In this document: positions 1-6,387 of the stretch, one piece after another | Numbering within the stretch: the stretch's first letter is position 1 | How the letters are laid out: every line of letters begins with the position of its first letter | Source of the DNA: an uncultured Erysipelotrichaceae bacterium | GTDB taxonomy: Bacteria; Bacillota_I; Bacilli_A; Erysipelotrichales; Erysipelotrichaceae | DNA length: 7,764 bases | Reading direction: 5' to 3' | Assembly (NCBI GenBank): GCA_902795525.1 | Contig: CADBLN010000041.1 | Coordinates: 1-7,764 of the forward strand | Translations under genes and position numbers: made by a program | Notes under the pieces: generated by a model | What the model was told of the DNA's origin: nothing | The model's input: only the letters and a program-made list of their open reading frames with translations | Database searches by the model: none

Positions 1-863
1 GGGTTGATTGGGCTTGGAACTTCCCCACCAAGCACAATCCTCTGTTTAGCTTTTGCAGTATCTGGATCAGGAATTGGTATTGCCGATAATAATGCCGTGG
101 TATATGGGTGCAGTGGTCTGTGATAAATATCATTGGATGGTCCACATTCCACCATTTGCCCTAAATACATAACACCAATTCGATCAGAGATATGCTTAAC
201 CATTGAGAGATCATGGGCTACAAACAAATATGACAGCCCCATCTCTTTTTGAATGTCTTTTAGTAGGTTAACTACCTGCGCTTGAATAGAAGCATCCAGA
301 GCTGAGATTGGCTCATCGCAGACAATGAATTTTGGATTCACAGCCAAAGCTCTTGCGATTCCAACACGTTGTCTTTGACCTCCAGAAAATTCAGCTGGAT
401 ATCTTCTGATGTGGTCAGGTTTCAATCCTACAATTTTTAATAACTCAACAACTCTGGCTTCACGTTCTTCATCTGTGTTGTAGATATTGTGAATTATCAT
501 TGGTTCTTTGATGATTTCACCAACTGTCATCCTTGGATTTAGTGAAGCATAAGGATCTTGGAAAATCATCTGCATGTTTTTTCTAAAAGAAATCAATTTT
601 TTCCCTTTCAGCTTGGCAATATCATGTCCTTCAAACTCAATGCTGCCACTTTCAGGGTCATAAATCTTTACGATTGTTCTGCCTAATGTGGTCTTACCGC
701 AGCCTGATTCACCAACTAATCCAAATGTTTCATTTTCCATAACATCAAATGAGACATCATCGACTGCTTTGACAATTTGTTTTGGGCTGAAGATACCTTT
801 GGTGACATCGAAGTATGTCTTCAGGTTCTTCACGCTAAGGATTACTTTTTGTTGTTCACTCAT
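1..863 (-). CDS. oppF: Oligopeptide ABC transporter ATP-binding protein OppF (partial, C-terminus beyond left edge)
   Basis: This is one of the two cytoplasmic ATPases that power the Opp peptide importer, paired with OppD on the OppB/OppC channel. The first 287 residues are visible and the end lies outside the window. Seen in order: Walker A GESGCGKT (51-58), Q-loop Gln102 in MIFQDPYASLNP, ABC signature SGGQR (160-164), Walker B VCDEP with Glu184, switch His217 in VAHDL, then the start of the oligopeptide/dipeptide C-terminal domain at LHPYTTALLSAIP (251-263). All ATPase residues are intact. The ATG at 861-863 shares one base with the oppD stop (TAATG), and a Shine-Dalgarno TGAGGAA lies inside the oppD end at 867-873, so translation is probably coupled. 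DppF is the main alternative name; the family is certain, the exact substrate is not. Confidence 0.95.
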   Translation of the reverse strand, partial: MSEQQKVILSVKNLKTYFDVTKGIFSPKQIVKAVDDVSFDVMENETFGLVGESGCGKTTLGRTIVKIYDPESGSIEFEGHDIAKLKGKKLISFRKNMQMIFQDPYASLNPRMTVGEIIKEPMIIHNIYNTDEEREARVVELLKIVGLKPDHIRRYPAEFSGGQRQRVGIARALAVNPKFIVCDEPISALDASIQAQVVNLLKDIQKEMGLSYLFVAHDLSMVKHISDRIGVMYLGQMVECGPSNDIYHRPLHPYTTALLSAIPIPDPDTAKAKQRIVLGGEVPSPIN

Positions 864-1864
864 TATTTCCTCACCGCCCTACTATCTAATAGCCAACATG
901 CACATTGATGGCCTTCACTTATATCTGTAACTCCTGGTTCAAAATCTTTACAAACTTTCATCGCTTTTGAGCAGCGGTCCACAAATGGACAACCCTTTGG
1001 TGGATTCAATAAGTCTGGTGGAGAACCAGGAATTGGTGTTAAAACTTTTTCTTCATCATCTTCTGGATTAGCAATACAATTCAATAATCCTTCAGTATAT
1101 GGGTGCTTTGGATTGTAGAAGATATCTTTATCACTGCCTATCTCAACAATCTTACCTCCATACATAATCGCAATACGATCACATAACTTAGCTACAACAC
1201 CAAGATCATGTGTAATCATGATGATGGCTGAGTTACTGGTCTTCTTTAAATCTTCGATTAGTTCTAACACTTGAGCTTGAATTGTTACATCCAAAGCTGT
1301 TGTTGGCTCATCCGCAATGATTAGTTTTGGATTATTCGCCAGGGCTATCGCAATTACTATTCTTTGTCGCATGCCACCAGAGAACTCAAATGGATATTGA
1401 GTAATTCTTTTTTCCGGTGAAGGGATGCCAACAAGTTTTAATAATTCCAGAGCCCTTTGTTTTGCTTGTTCTCTAGTCATGTCAGTATGATTCAACATTG
1501 GTTCAATCAACTGAGTTTCAACTTTTAATACTGGATTCAAGAAAGTCATCGGATCTTGAAATATCATTGCCATCGAATTACCACGAATATCTTTCATGAA
1601 ATTGTCATAGTCTTTTTGATTATTAAACTGTCCTCTTGAAATATCTTTCCCATCAAACTTAACTTCACCTGAAGTGATTAGTCCATTTTCAGCTAATAGA
1701 CCAATTATGGAATACATCATCTGACTTTTACCAGATCCTGATTCACCTACAATTCCTAACGCTTCCTTTGCTTCTAACTTGAATGATACGTTGCGTACTG
1801 CTTGCACTTCACCACCATCTGTCCTAAAGACAGTACTTAAATTATTAACTTCTAATAATGCCAT
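863..1864 (-). CDS. oppD: Oligopeptide ABC transporter ATP-binding protein OppD
   Basis: Second ATPase of the peptide importer, 333 residues, a normal length for OppD/DppD. Seen: Walker A GESGSGKS (40-47), Q-loop Gln103 in MIFQDPMTFLNP, signature SGGMR (162-166), Walker B LIIADEP (181-187) with catalytic Glu186, and switch His219 in ITHDLGVV. The C-terminal oligopeptide-HPY domain starts near HPYTEGLL (254-261) and carries cysteines 292, 298, 305, 321 and 323; in some OppD/DppD proteins this cluster binds an iron-sulfur centre. The ATG at 1862-1864 is set by AGGAGA at 1870-1875, five bases upstream and overlapping the TAG stop of oppC. The stop TAA overlaps the oppF ATG. Whether the substrate is an oligopeptide or a dipeptide cannot be told from the ATPase. 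Confidence 0.96.
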   Translation of the reverse strand: MALLEVNNLSTVFRTDGGEVQAVRNVSFKLEAKEALGIVGESGSGKSQMMYSIIGLLAENGLITSGEVKFDGKDISRGQFNNQKDYDNFMKDIRGNSMAMIFQDPMTFLNPVLKVETQLIEPMLNHTDMTREQAKQRALELLKLVGIPSPEKRITQYPFEFSGGMRQRIVIAIALANNPKLIIADEPTTALDVTIQAQVLELIEDLKKTSNSAIIMITHDLGVVAKLCDRIAIMYGGKIVEIGSDKDIFYNPKHPYTEGLLNCIANPEDDEEKVLTPIPGSPPDLLNPPKGCPFVDRCSKAMKVCKDFEPGVTDISEGHQCACWLLDSRAVRK

Positions 1865-1873
1865 AACTGTCTC

Positions 1874-2800
1874 CTATCTACTTCTTGCTTGGAAGGCTTC
1901 ACCAATACCATCACCCACGAAATTTAAGGCTAGAATCGTTAAGCTTATGGCTCCTACAGGCCAGATTATTTGTATAGGGTTTGTGAATAACAAGGCTCTA
2001 CAGTCATTTGCTAACTTGCCCCAGCTTGGAATGGCTGGATTTAAACCTATACCAATAAAGCTTAGTGATGCTTCGGTAAAAATTGCTCCTGGAACCATCA
2101 TTGTCAAAGAAACAATAATTGGTCCTAAGGCATTGACTACTAAATGTCTCAACAGAATTCTTTTATTACTTGCGCCAATAACCTTAGCGGCCAAGGCGAA
2201 TTCCATTTCCTTTAATGACATGATTTGGGCTCTTACTTGTCTGGCCATGCCTATCCAGCTAGTCAAACAAATTGCCAACATCATTGACCCGACACTGTCC
2301 CCAAACACCAGTAGAATTAAGACGACATATATTAATGAAGGTACAGCGTAAATAATATCAATGATCCTCATCATAACCATATCTACCTTACCGCCTACAT
2401 AGCCAGAAATCCCTCCATATAAGACTCCAATAACTAAGTTAATTGCGGCAGTAGAGAAAGCGATTGATAGAGATACTCTGGCACCATACATGACCCTGAC
2501 AAATATATCTCTGCCTAATTTATCTGTTCCAAATAAGTGTTGTAAACTTGGTAAGGAATTACGATTCCCTAAGTCTTGGGTGTCAAACTGATATGGAGCA
2601 ACCATAGGGGCCACAATGGCCAGGATAATCATGACTGCTAAGAAAACCAATCCGAATAAAGCTAATTTATTCTTCTTGAATCTATCCCATGCATCTTTCG
2701 CAAATGTCTTAATCGCAACTGCTATAAACTCAGAATTCTTTTCTTCTTCAGGCAGTTTTTCGAATAAGTCATCAGTTAATACTAATTTAGTTTCACTCAT
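1874..2800 (-). CDS. oppC: Oligopeptide ABC transporter permease OppC
   Basis: Inner half of the membrane channel of the importer, 308 residues. It begins with a cytoplasmic tail of about 45 residues, then a first membrane segment at about 46-68 in the OppC N-terminal domain, an extracellular loop with FGTDKLGRDIF (90-100) typical of OppC/DppC, and further hydrophobic segments near 109-131, 148-167, 172-186, 225-246 and 278-298. The EAA-type coupling loop that contacts the ATPase is at about 200-220 (EFALAAKVIGAS and following). It ends GDGIGEAFQARSR, close to the usual OppC/DppC ending. The ATG at 2798-2800 follows the oppB stop by 10 bases; the only upstream purine stretch is AGGAAAG at 2814-2820, at a rather long distance, so initiation may rely partly on coupling. 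The stop TAG forms part of the oppD ribosome binding site. Confidence 0.95.
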   Translation of the reverse strand: MSETKLVLTDDLFEKLPEEEKNSEFIAVAIKTFAKDAWDRFKKNKLALFGLVFLAVMIILAIVAPMVAPYQFDTQDLGNRNSLPSLQHLFGTDKLGRDIFVRVMYGARVSLSIAFSTAAINLVIGVLYGGISGYVGGKVDMVMMRIIDIIYAVPSLIYVVLILLVFGDSVGSMMLAICLTSWIGMARQVRAQIMSLKEMEFALAAKVIGASNKRILLRHLVVNALGPIIVSLTMMVPGAIFTEASLSFIGIGLNPAIPSWGKLANDCRALLFTNPIQIIWPVGAISLTILALNFVGDGIGEAFQARSR

Positions 2801-2810
2801 ACTTTATCGC

Positions 2811-3734
2811 CTACTTTCCTAATTTAATTCTTGGGTCTACAATTGCTGCAACCACATCAGATACAAGGTTCATTACAATTACCAATGTTCCAAAAAGAAT
2901 TGTGAGTCCCATGACCAATGTATAGTCACGGTTAGTAATACTATTAGTAAATTCTGCCCCTATTCCTGGAACAGAGAATAGTGTTTCAATTACCAATGAA
3001 CCAGTAATCATACTTGCAAACATTGGACCAGCATATGTGATGACTGGCAACAATGCATTTTTTAAACCATGAACTATGATTGTTCTAGTTTCCTTATTGC
3101 CTTTACTTCTTGATAAAGTGATGTAGTCTTCATGCATAACATCTCTGATAGATGACCTAGTTAAACGAGTAATTGATGCTATTGGACCTAACGATAATGC
3201 CGCAACAGGCAATATGTAGTATTCAGGTCCCTGCAAGCCAACAATTGGCAACCACCCAAGCTTTACCGCAAATAGAATCATTATCAATAAGGCAAATAAG
3301 AAGTTTGGCAACGATACACCTAAAGTTGAAATAACAGTTATTACACTATTGACCCAACGGTGTTTTGCTAAAGCTGAAACAATTCCTAACAATAACCCAA
3401 CCATCATTGAGAAGCAGAAAGCAATTGCTCCAAGTCTTGCAGTTACAGGGAATCGGAGGGCAATAATATCTGATACCTGTTTGCCTTTCTTAGAAATGGA
3501 TTCACCAAAATCGCCCTTGACCGCATTGCTGATAAATATTAGGTACTGCTCAGGTAGCGATTTATCTAAGTGATACTTTTCTTTCAAAGCTTGATACGTC
3601 TCAGGAGCCATTACCTTATTATCCTGTTCAAAAGGATCGCCTGGCATAGCTCTTACGCCAAAGAACGTAATTGTAGAAAGTATTAACAGAGTAACAACGC
3701 CAATAATTAATCGTTTTCCGATATATTTAAGCAT
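2811..3734 (-). CDS. oppB: Oligopeptide ABC transporter permease OppB
   Basis: Other half of the membrane channel, 307 residues, normal for OppB/DppB. It starts MLKYIGKRL followed by membrane segment 1 (about 9-28) and the family landmark MPGDPF (30-35), then segments near 100-122, 130-157, 172-189, 228-255 and 271-296. The cytoplasmic EAA loop is at about 203-228 (DYITLSRSKG and following), and the protein ends with the conserved VDPRIK. The start is fixed by a strong AGGAGG at 3741-3746, six bases before the ATG. A promoter with a perfect TTGACA lies just upstream, making oppB the first gene of this transcription unit. No binding-protein gene oppA precedes it; oppA may lie after oppF outside the window or elsewhere. 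Confidence 0.95.
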   Translation of the reverse strand: MLKYIGKRLIIGVVTLLILSTITFFGVRAMPGDPFEQDNKVMAPETYQALKEKYHLDKSLPEQYLIFISNAVKGDFGESISKKGKQVSDIIALRFPVTARLGAIAFCFSMMVGLLLGIVSALAKHRWVNSVITVISTLGVSLPNFLFALLIMILFAVKLGWLPIVGLQGPEYYILPVAALSLGPIASITRLTRSSIRDVMHEDYITLSRSKGNKETRTIIVHGLKNALLPVITYAGPMFASMITGSLVIETLFSVPGIGAEFTNSITNRDYTLVMGLTILFGTLVIVMNLVSDVVAAIVDPRIKLGK

Positions 3735-3740
3735 TATAAT

Positions 3741-3746
3741 CCTCCT
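3741..3746 (-). promoter_or_regulatory. Ribosome binding site of oppB
   Basis: AGGAGG on the minus strand, within a longer G/A-rich run, six bases upstream of the oppB ATG. It is a full match to the Shine-Dalgarno core and decides the oppB start. Confidence 0.9.
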
Positions 3747-3765
3747 CCCCTAATATATAATTAGT

Positions 3766-3795
3766 ATTTTATATGCATTTATGAAAACGTGTCAA
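3766..3795 (-). promoter_or_regulatory. Predicted sigma-A promoter of the opp operon
   Basis: On the minus strand a perfect -35 TTGACA (3790-3795) is followed either after 16 bases by TATAAA (3768-3773) or after 18 bases by TAAAAT (3766-3771); both are five-of-six matches to TATAAT and overlap. Transcription would start near 3757-3762, giving a leader of about 25 bases that carries the oppB ribosome binding site. DNA upstream is very AT-rich, as expected of an UP element. Strong sequence match, no experimental support. Confidence 0.65.
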
Positions 3796-3807
3796 CTGTT
3801 TTTTCAC

Positions 3808-3823
3808 AATTTTTACAAAAATT
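3808..3823. repeat. Inverted repeat upstream of the opp promoter (candidate operator)
   Basis: AATTTTT and AAAAATT face each other across two bases. It resembles a CodY-type box (AATTTT, three bases, AAAATT), but the spacing between those arms is four bases, not three. The region is so AT-rich that chance is a serious alternative. Confidence 0.3.
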
Positions 3824-3831
3824 TACATTTT

Positions 3832-3847
3832 ATGAAAATATTTTCAT
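3832..3847. repeat. Perfect 16-bp palindrome upstream of the opp promoter (candidate operator)
   Basis: ATGAAAATATTTTCAT equals its own reverse complement over 16 bases. It lies between the terminator of the CHAP gene and the opp -35 element, about 37 bases upstream of the -35. This is a plausible position for a regulator site, but no regulator can be named from the sequence. Confidence 0.35.
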
Positions 3848-3858
3848 TTCATTACAAT

Positions 3859-3877
3859 AAAAAAGCCTTTTCAGGCT
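3859..3877 (-). terminator. Rho-independent terminator of the CHAP-domain gene
   Basis: On the minus strand AGCCT, loop GAAA and AGGCT form a five-base-pair stem closed by a GNRA-type tetraloop, directly followed by a T run. The upstream arm overlaps the gene's TAG stop codon (3876-3878). Beyond one mismatch the stem could extend through AAA/TTT. It separates this gene from the opp operon downstream on the same strand. Confidence 0.8.
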
Positions 3878-4778
3878 ATTTATGATAATTGACTGGTGAG
3901 GCAAATATCACATTTGGATATCTTCTATAGAACTCTTTCAGACTCATCATATAATTGAATCTAATCCCACCAACATCTATGTTTCCTTCACTTATCCAAA
4001 TGTTCTTTCCATCAAAAGCTTCCACAAATCCAGTGTGACCATACTTGTTGCGATCATTCCCTGTGGTTGAAAATGTAGCACCTGGAAATGGCACTGTAGT
4101 GATTTGAAACCATGTAGGATGGGCCCGGACAATCTCTTGAGCATGTAGACAACCATTACCCACAGCTCCTGAATCATAACCATATACTTCAAAAAACCTA
4201 GCCCAAGCAAATGTAGTGCATTGGTAATAATAGTCACCATTAACTTCATAGAAGCCATTACCACCACCGATAGTCCTATACCTTTCCCAAATCTCACTGT
4301 TCAATGGCTCATATAACTCCGTATATAGATTGTCATACTCACATTCAATTATGTGATAATCCTTTAAGCCGTAATCTAAGATGGCATTACGATGGTAAAA
4401 ATAAGAATATAGGAAATCATAATCTTCTTTATGAAAACGAAACAGCTGGCTATCATTTAAGTTCTCAATGTCTTTAGCATAACTTGCCCAGACATCTTTT
4501 GCCTTGCCTTTAAAATCATGCATATAAAGGACTGTCAAAGACTGCAGCTTTGCCAGTTGCTCCTTGTTTAAATAGGAAACATCCTCTAGTTCCTTTTCTT
4601 CCTTCAAAAATATGTCTATATCCTTATCTTGTATGTAATAAGGGGTAACTAGGACATTATCAGTTTTCTGAATGCTTCCAGCACGCAAAAAAGTATAAGT
4701 ATCCTTATAGTATTGATAACCAAAGTATCCTCCACAAATTATTATCGTCAACAACAATAGTCTTAAAAACAATTTCAT
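3876..4778 (-). CDS. Membrane-anchored CHAP-domain protein (putative cell-wall amidase/peptidase)
   Basis: A 300-residue protein, probably exported but held by an N-terminal membrane segment (about 4-22, very rich in Leu and Ile). Cys15 sits in TIIIC; the residue before it is Ile, not Gly/Ala/Ser, so a lipoprotein is unlikely. The C-terminal part (about 175-285) matches the CHAP fold: QCTTFAWAR with likely nucleophile Cys187, a GN motif (GAVGNGC, 205-210), PFPGATFS (230-237), YGHTGFVE with likely catalytic His248, and WISEGN with likely Glu264. CHAP enzymes usually cut peptidoglycan amide or peptide bonds; the specificity here is unknown. Residues 30-170 are rich in Tyr, Asp, Glu and Leu and match nothing I recognise. 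The ATG is the only plausible start: an in-frame TGA lies 13-15 bases upstream and no Shine-Dalgarno is present. The gene diverges from the HAD gene and ends in its own terminator. Confidence 0.85.
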   Translation of the reverse strand: MKLFLRLLLLTIIICGGYFGYQYYKDTYTFLRAGSIQKTDNVLVTPYYIQDKDIDIFLKEEKELEDVSYLNKEQLAKLQSLTVLYMHDFKGKAKDVWASYAKDIENLNDSQLFRFHKEDYDFLYSYFYHRNAILDYGLKDYHIIECEYDNLYTELYEPLNSEIWERYRTIGGGNGFYEVNGDYYYQCTTFAWARFFEVYGYDSGAVGNGCLHAQEIVRAHPTWFQITTVPFPGATFSTTGNDRNKYGHTGFVEAFDGKNIWISEGNIDVGGIRFNYMMSLKEFYRRYPNVIFASPVNYHK

Positions 4779-4802
4779 ATAACAATTATATCATGATAGA
4801 AT
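4774..4802 (+). promoter_or_regulatory. Predicted promoter of the HAD phosphatase gene
   Basis: On the plus strand TTCATA (4774-4779, four of six matches to TTGACA) is followed after 17 bases by TAGAAT (4797-4802, five of six), itself preceded by TGA, giving an extended -10. Transcription would start near 4809, about 10 bases before the ATG. Its -35 overlaps the start codon of the divergent CHAP gene, and its -10 directly abuts the -10 of that gene. Confidence 0.5.
4785..4793 (-). promoter_or_regulatory. Extended -10 promoter of the CHAP-domain gene (predicted leaderless start)
   Basis: TGATATAAT on the minus strand is a perfect extended -10 element (TGn plus TATAAT). Only six bases (4779-4784) separate it from the ATG, which puts the predicted transcription start on or next to the A of the start codon. 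No good -35 is seen, as is common for extended -10 promoters. With no ribosome binding site present, a leaderless transcript is the simplest reading. Confidence 0.6.
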
Positions 4803-4808
4803 TAACTC

Positions 4809-4814
4809 GGTGAT
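4809..4814 (+). promoter_or_regulatory. Ribosome binding site deciding the HAD gene start
   Basis: GGTGAT matches the 3' part of the extended Shine-Dalgarno sequence and lies four bases before the ATG at 4819, a fitting distance for this displaced part. It supports the ATG over an in-frame GTG at 4810, which is itself inside this site. Confidence 0.6.
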
Positions 4815-4818
4815 TAAG

Positions 4819-5445
4819 ATGAATAAGGGAATTATTTTTGACATTGATGGAACATTATGGAATTCCACAAAGACTGTATTAAAGGCGTGGAATCTTGCGT
4901 TAGATGAAGCTGGTTTAGATGCGATAAAAATGGAAGATGTTTTATCTTGCATGGGTTTAACTGGACAACAAATTGCCGACAAACTATTGCCTGAGCAAAC
5001 ACAAGAAACAAAAATGTCCATTCTACAAAACTGCTTCAACATAGAGCATCAGTTATTAGAAAACGAAGGTGGCGAATTATTCCCTTATGAAAAAGAGGTT
5101 TTAGAAGAATTAGCTAAAGAGTATCCTTTGTTTATACTCACCAATGCTGGTCCAACATACATAGAACTGTTTTTAAATGACAGTAAATTATCTTCATTTT
5201 TCACAGACAGTTTATCTCATGGTGAAAATGGTAAGTCAAAAACCGAAAACATAAAAATCCTAATGGAAAGACATCATTTAGAAAATGCTGTATATGTTGG
5301 CGACACGCGGGACGATCAAATATATTCGCAAAATGTTCCTGTCCCATTCATTTTCGCTTCATATGGTTTTGGAGAGGCCATCGATCCTGAATACTCCATT
5401 AATGATTTAAGCGAACTTCCAAAGTTAATTAAAAGCATTCTTTAA
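4819..5445 (+). CDS. HAD-superfamily hydrolase (phosphoglycolate phosphatase-like)
   Basis: A soluble phosphatase-type enzyme of 208 residues from the preferred ATG. HAD motif I is FDIDGTL (7-13) with nucleophile Asp8 and Asp10; a helical cap follows (about 15-85) as in subfamily I; motif II is LTN with Thr108; motif III is Lys139 or Lys141 in GKSK; motif IV is GDTRDD (161-166), the magnesium-binding acids. This is the layout of Gph/PGPase and beta-phosphoglucomutase-like proteins, which remove phosphate from small metabolites; the substrate cannot be read from the sequence. An in-frame GTG at 4810 would add three residues but coincides with the ribosome binding site. The gene is transcribed alone, divergent from the CHAP gene and convergent with arcC, and its last codons form part of a terminator hairpin. 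Confidence 0.9.
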   Translation: MNKGIIFDIDGTLWNSTKTVLKAWNLALDEAGLDAIKMEDVLSCMGLTGQQIADKLLPEQTQETKMSILQNCFNIEHQLLENEGGELFPYEKEVLEELAKEYPLFILTNAGPTYIELFLNDSKLSSFFTDSLSHGENGKSKTENIKILMERHHLENAVYVGDTRDDQIYSQNVPVPFIFASYGFGEAIDPEYSINDLSELPKLIKSIL

Positions 5446-5463
5446 TAAGAATGCTATTTTTTT
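5434..5463. terminator. Shared (bidirectional) terminator between the HAD gene and arcC
   Basis: AGCATTCTT (5434-5442) pairs with AAGAATGCT (5447-5455) around the loop TAAT, a perfect nine-base-pair stem. On the plus strand it is followed by A and seven Ts (5457-5463), a strong terminator for the HAD gene. On the minus strand it is followed by TTTAATT, a weaker but plausible terminator for arcC. The HAD stop TAA (5443-5445) is in the loop and the arcC stop TAG (5454-5456) is at the foot of the stem. Confidence 0.8.
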
Positions 5464-6386
5464 ATAATTGTTCCAGTTTGCCCCTTTAAGGCTTGTGAAG
5501 CTTTTTCTAATGATGTGATTAGTGCCTCACCATCACTATTGTTTAAAAAGTCTATGCAGGCTTCTACCTTAGGAAGCATACTGCCAGCAGCAAAGTGACC
5601 TTCACTGATGTAACGTGTTGCTTCCTCAACACTCATTTGGGCTAAGTCTAATTGATTAGCTTTATTATAGTTGATGGATACTTTATCTACAGCAGTAAGT
5701 ATTACCAACATGTCGGCTTTGAGATTGCTTGCCAGCAGTGAACTAGCCCTATCTTTATCAATAACACTTGCAATTCCTCTATACTTGCCTTTTTCCTCGA
5801 CAACTGGAATGCCGCCACCACCAACAGTAATAACAATATTTCCTGCTTGAAGTAATTGTTCCACTAAAGGAAGCTCGACAATTTTAATTGGTTTTGGTGA
5901 AGGAACAACCCTGCGATAACCTCTGCCCGCATCTTCAACAAAAGTGTAGCCCTTTTCTTTTGAAATGGCTTCAGCTTCTTCCTTACTGTAAAACATTCCA
6001 ACAGGTTTGGTAGGTTTTTGAAAAGCGGAATCATTCGCATCTACGACAACTTGAGTTACTATCGTTGCACAGTTCTTATTTATCCCTCTGCTAATTAGTT
6101 CATTTTGGATGGCTTGTTGAAGATGATAACCAATATATCCTTGAGTCATAGCGCCGCATTCTGGAAAAGGCATGCTTGGTGTACCACCACCATTGTTGCT
6201 TGAAAAATCCATCGCCAAATTAATCATGCCAACCTGCGGGCCATTGCCATGACCAATAACAACTTCAAAACCATCCTCAACTAAATCTACAATCGTCTTA
6301 GCTGTTTCATTAACTAGTCTTAATTGCTCTTCCGGAGTATTGCCTAAAGCATTGCCTCCTAAAGCTATCACTAATCTTTTTGCCAT
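5454..6386 (-). CDS. arcC: Carbamate kinase ArcC
   Basis: Last enzyme of the arginine deiminase pathway: it transfers phosphate from carbamoyl phosphate to ADP, giving ATP, CO2 and ammonia in the cytoplasm. It has 310 residues, the usual length. Family landmarks in the amino-acid-kinase fold are ALGGNALG (8-15), IGHGNGPQVG (44-53), Lys127 in PTKPVGMFY, VTVGGGGIPV (187-195 region), VIDKDRASSLLA (208-219, with Asp210 and Lys211) and GSMLPKVEA (268-276, with Lys273), all intact. The ATG at 6384-6386 comes one base after the TAG of the ornithine carbamoyltransferase gene and has no recognisable Shine-Dalgarno, so it is probably translated by reinitiation. The gene ends in a hairpin shared with the convergent HAD gene; no arcD follows. 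Confidence 0.96.
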   Translation of the reverse strand: MAKRLVIALGGNALGNTPEEQLRLVNETAKTIVDLVEDGFEVVIGHGNGPQVGMINLAMDFSSNNGGGTPSMPFPECGAMTQGYIGYHLQQAIQNELISRGINKNCATIVTQVVVDANDSAFQKPTKPVGMFYSKEEAEAISKEKGYTFVEDAGRGYRRVVPSPKPIKIVELPLVEQLLQAGNIVITVGGGGIPVVEEKGKYRGIASVIDKDRASSLLASNLKADMLVILTAVDKVSINYNKANQLDLAQMSVEEATRYISEGHFAAGSMLPKVEACIDFLNNSDGEALITSLEKASQALKGQTGTIIKK

Positions 6387-6387
6387 A

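Noticed and set aside
4..24. Lipobox at Cys15 of the CHAP protein (a lipoprotein reading)
   Set aside because: The residue before the Cys is Ile and not a small residue, so signal peptidase II cleavage is unlikely; note the range given here is in protein residues, the coding bases are about 4707-4769.
688..930. Plus-strand open frame opposite the oppF Walker A region and the oppD end
   Set aside because: It is antisense to two well-supported ABC ATPase genes, spans their junction, and has no ribosome binding site or family match.
1779..2351. Long plus-strand open frame (190 residues) opposite oppD and oppC
   Set aside because: It runs antisense across two conserved genes and their junction, and its hydrophobic stretches simply mirror the membrane segments of OppC.
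3783..3802. AAAAC/GTTTT inverted repeat around the opp -35 as an ArgR or catabolite-repression site
   Set aside because: Only five bases match on each arm and the centre does not fit either consensus; it is mentioned only as a weak candidate operator.
3992..4297. Second minus-strand frame inside the CHAP gene
   Set aside because: It lies in another frame across the catalytic CHAP region, whose motifs are in the annotated frame.
4810..4818. GTG start for the HAD gene, three codons upstream of the ATG
   Set aside because: The GTG is part of the GGTGAT ribosome binding site, and the ATG at 4819 places the DxD motif at the usual position near residue 8.
4791..5042. Minus-strand frame opposite the HAD gene start
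   Set aside because: It is antisense to HAD motif I and the cap, and would extend over the divergent promoter.
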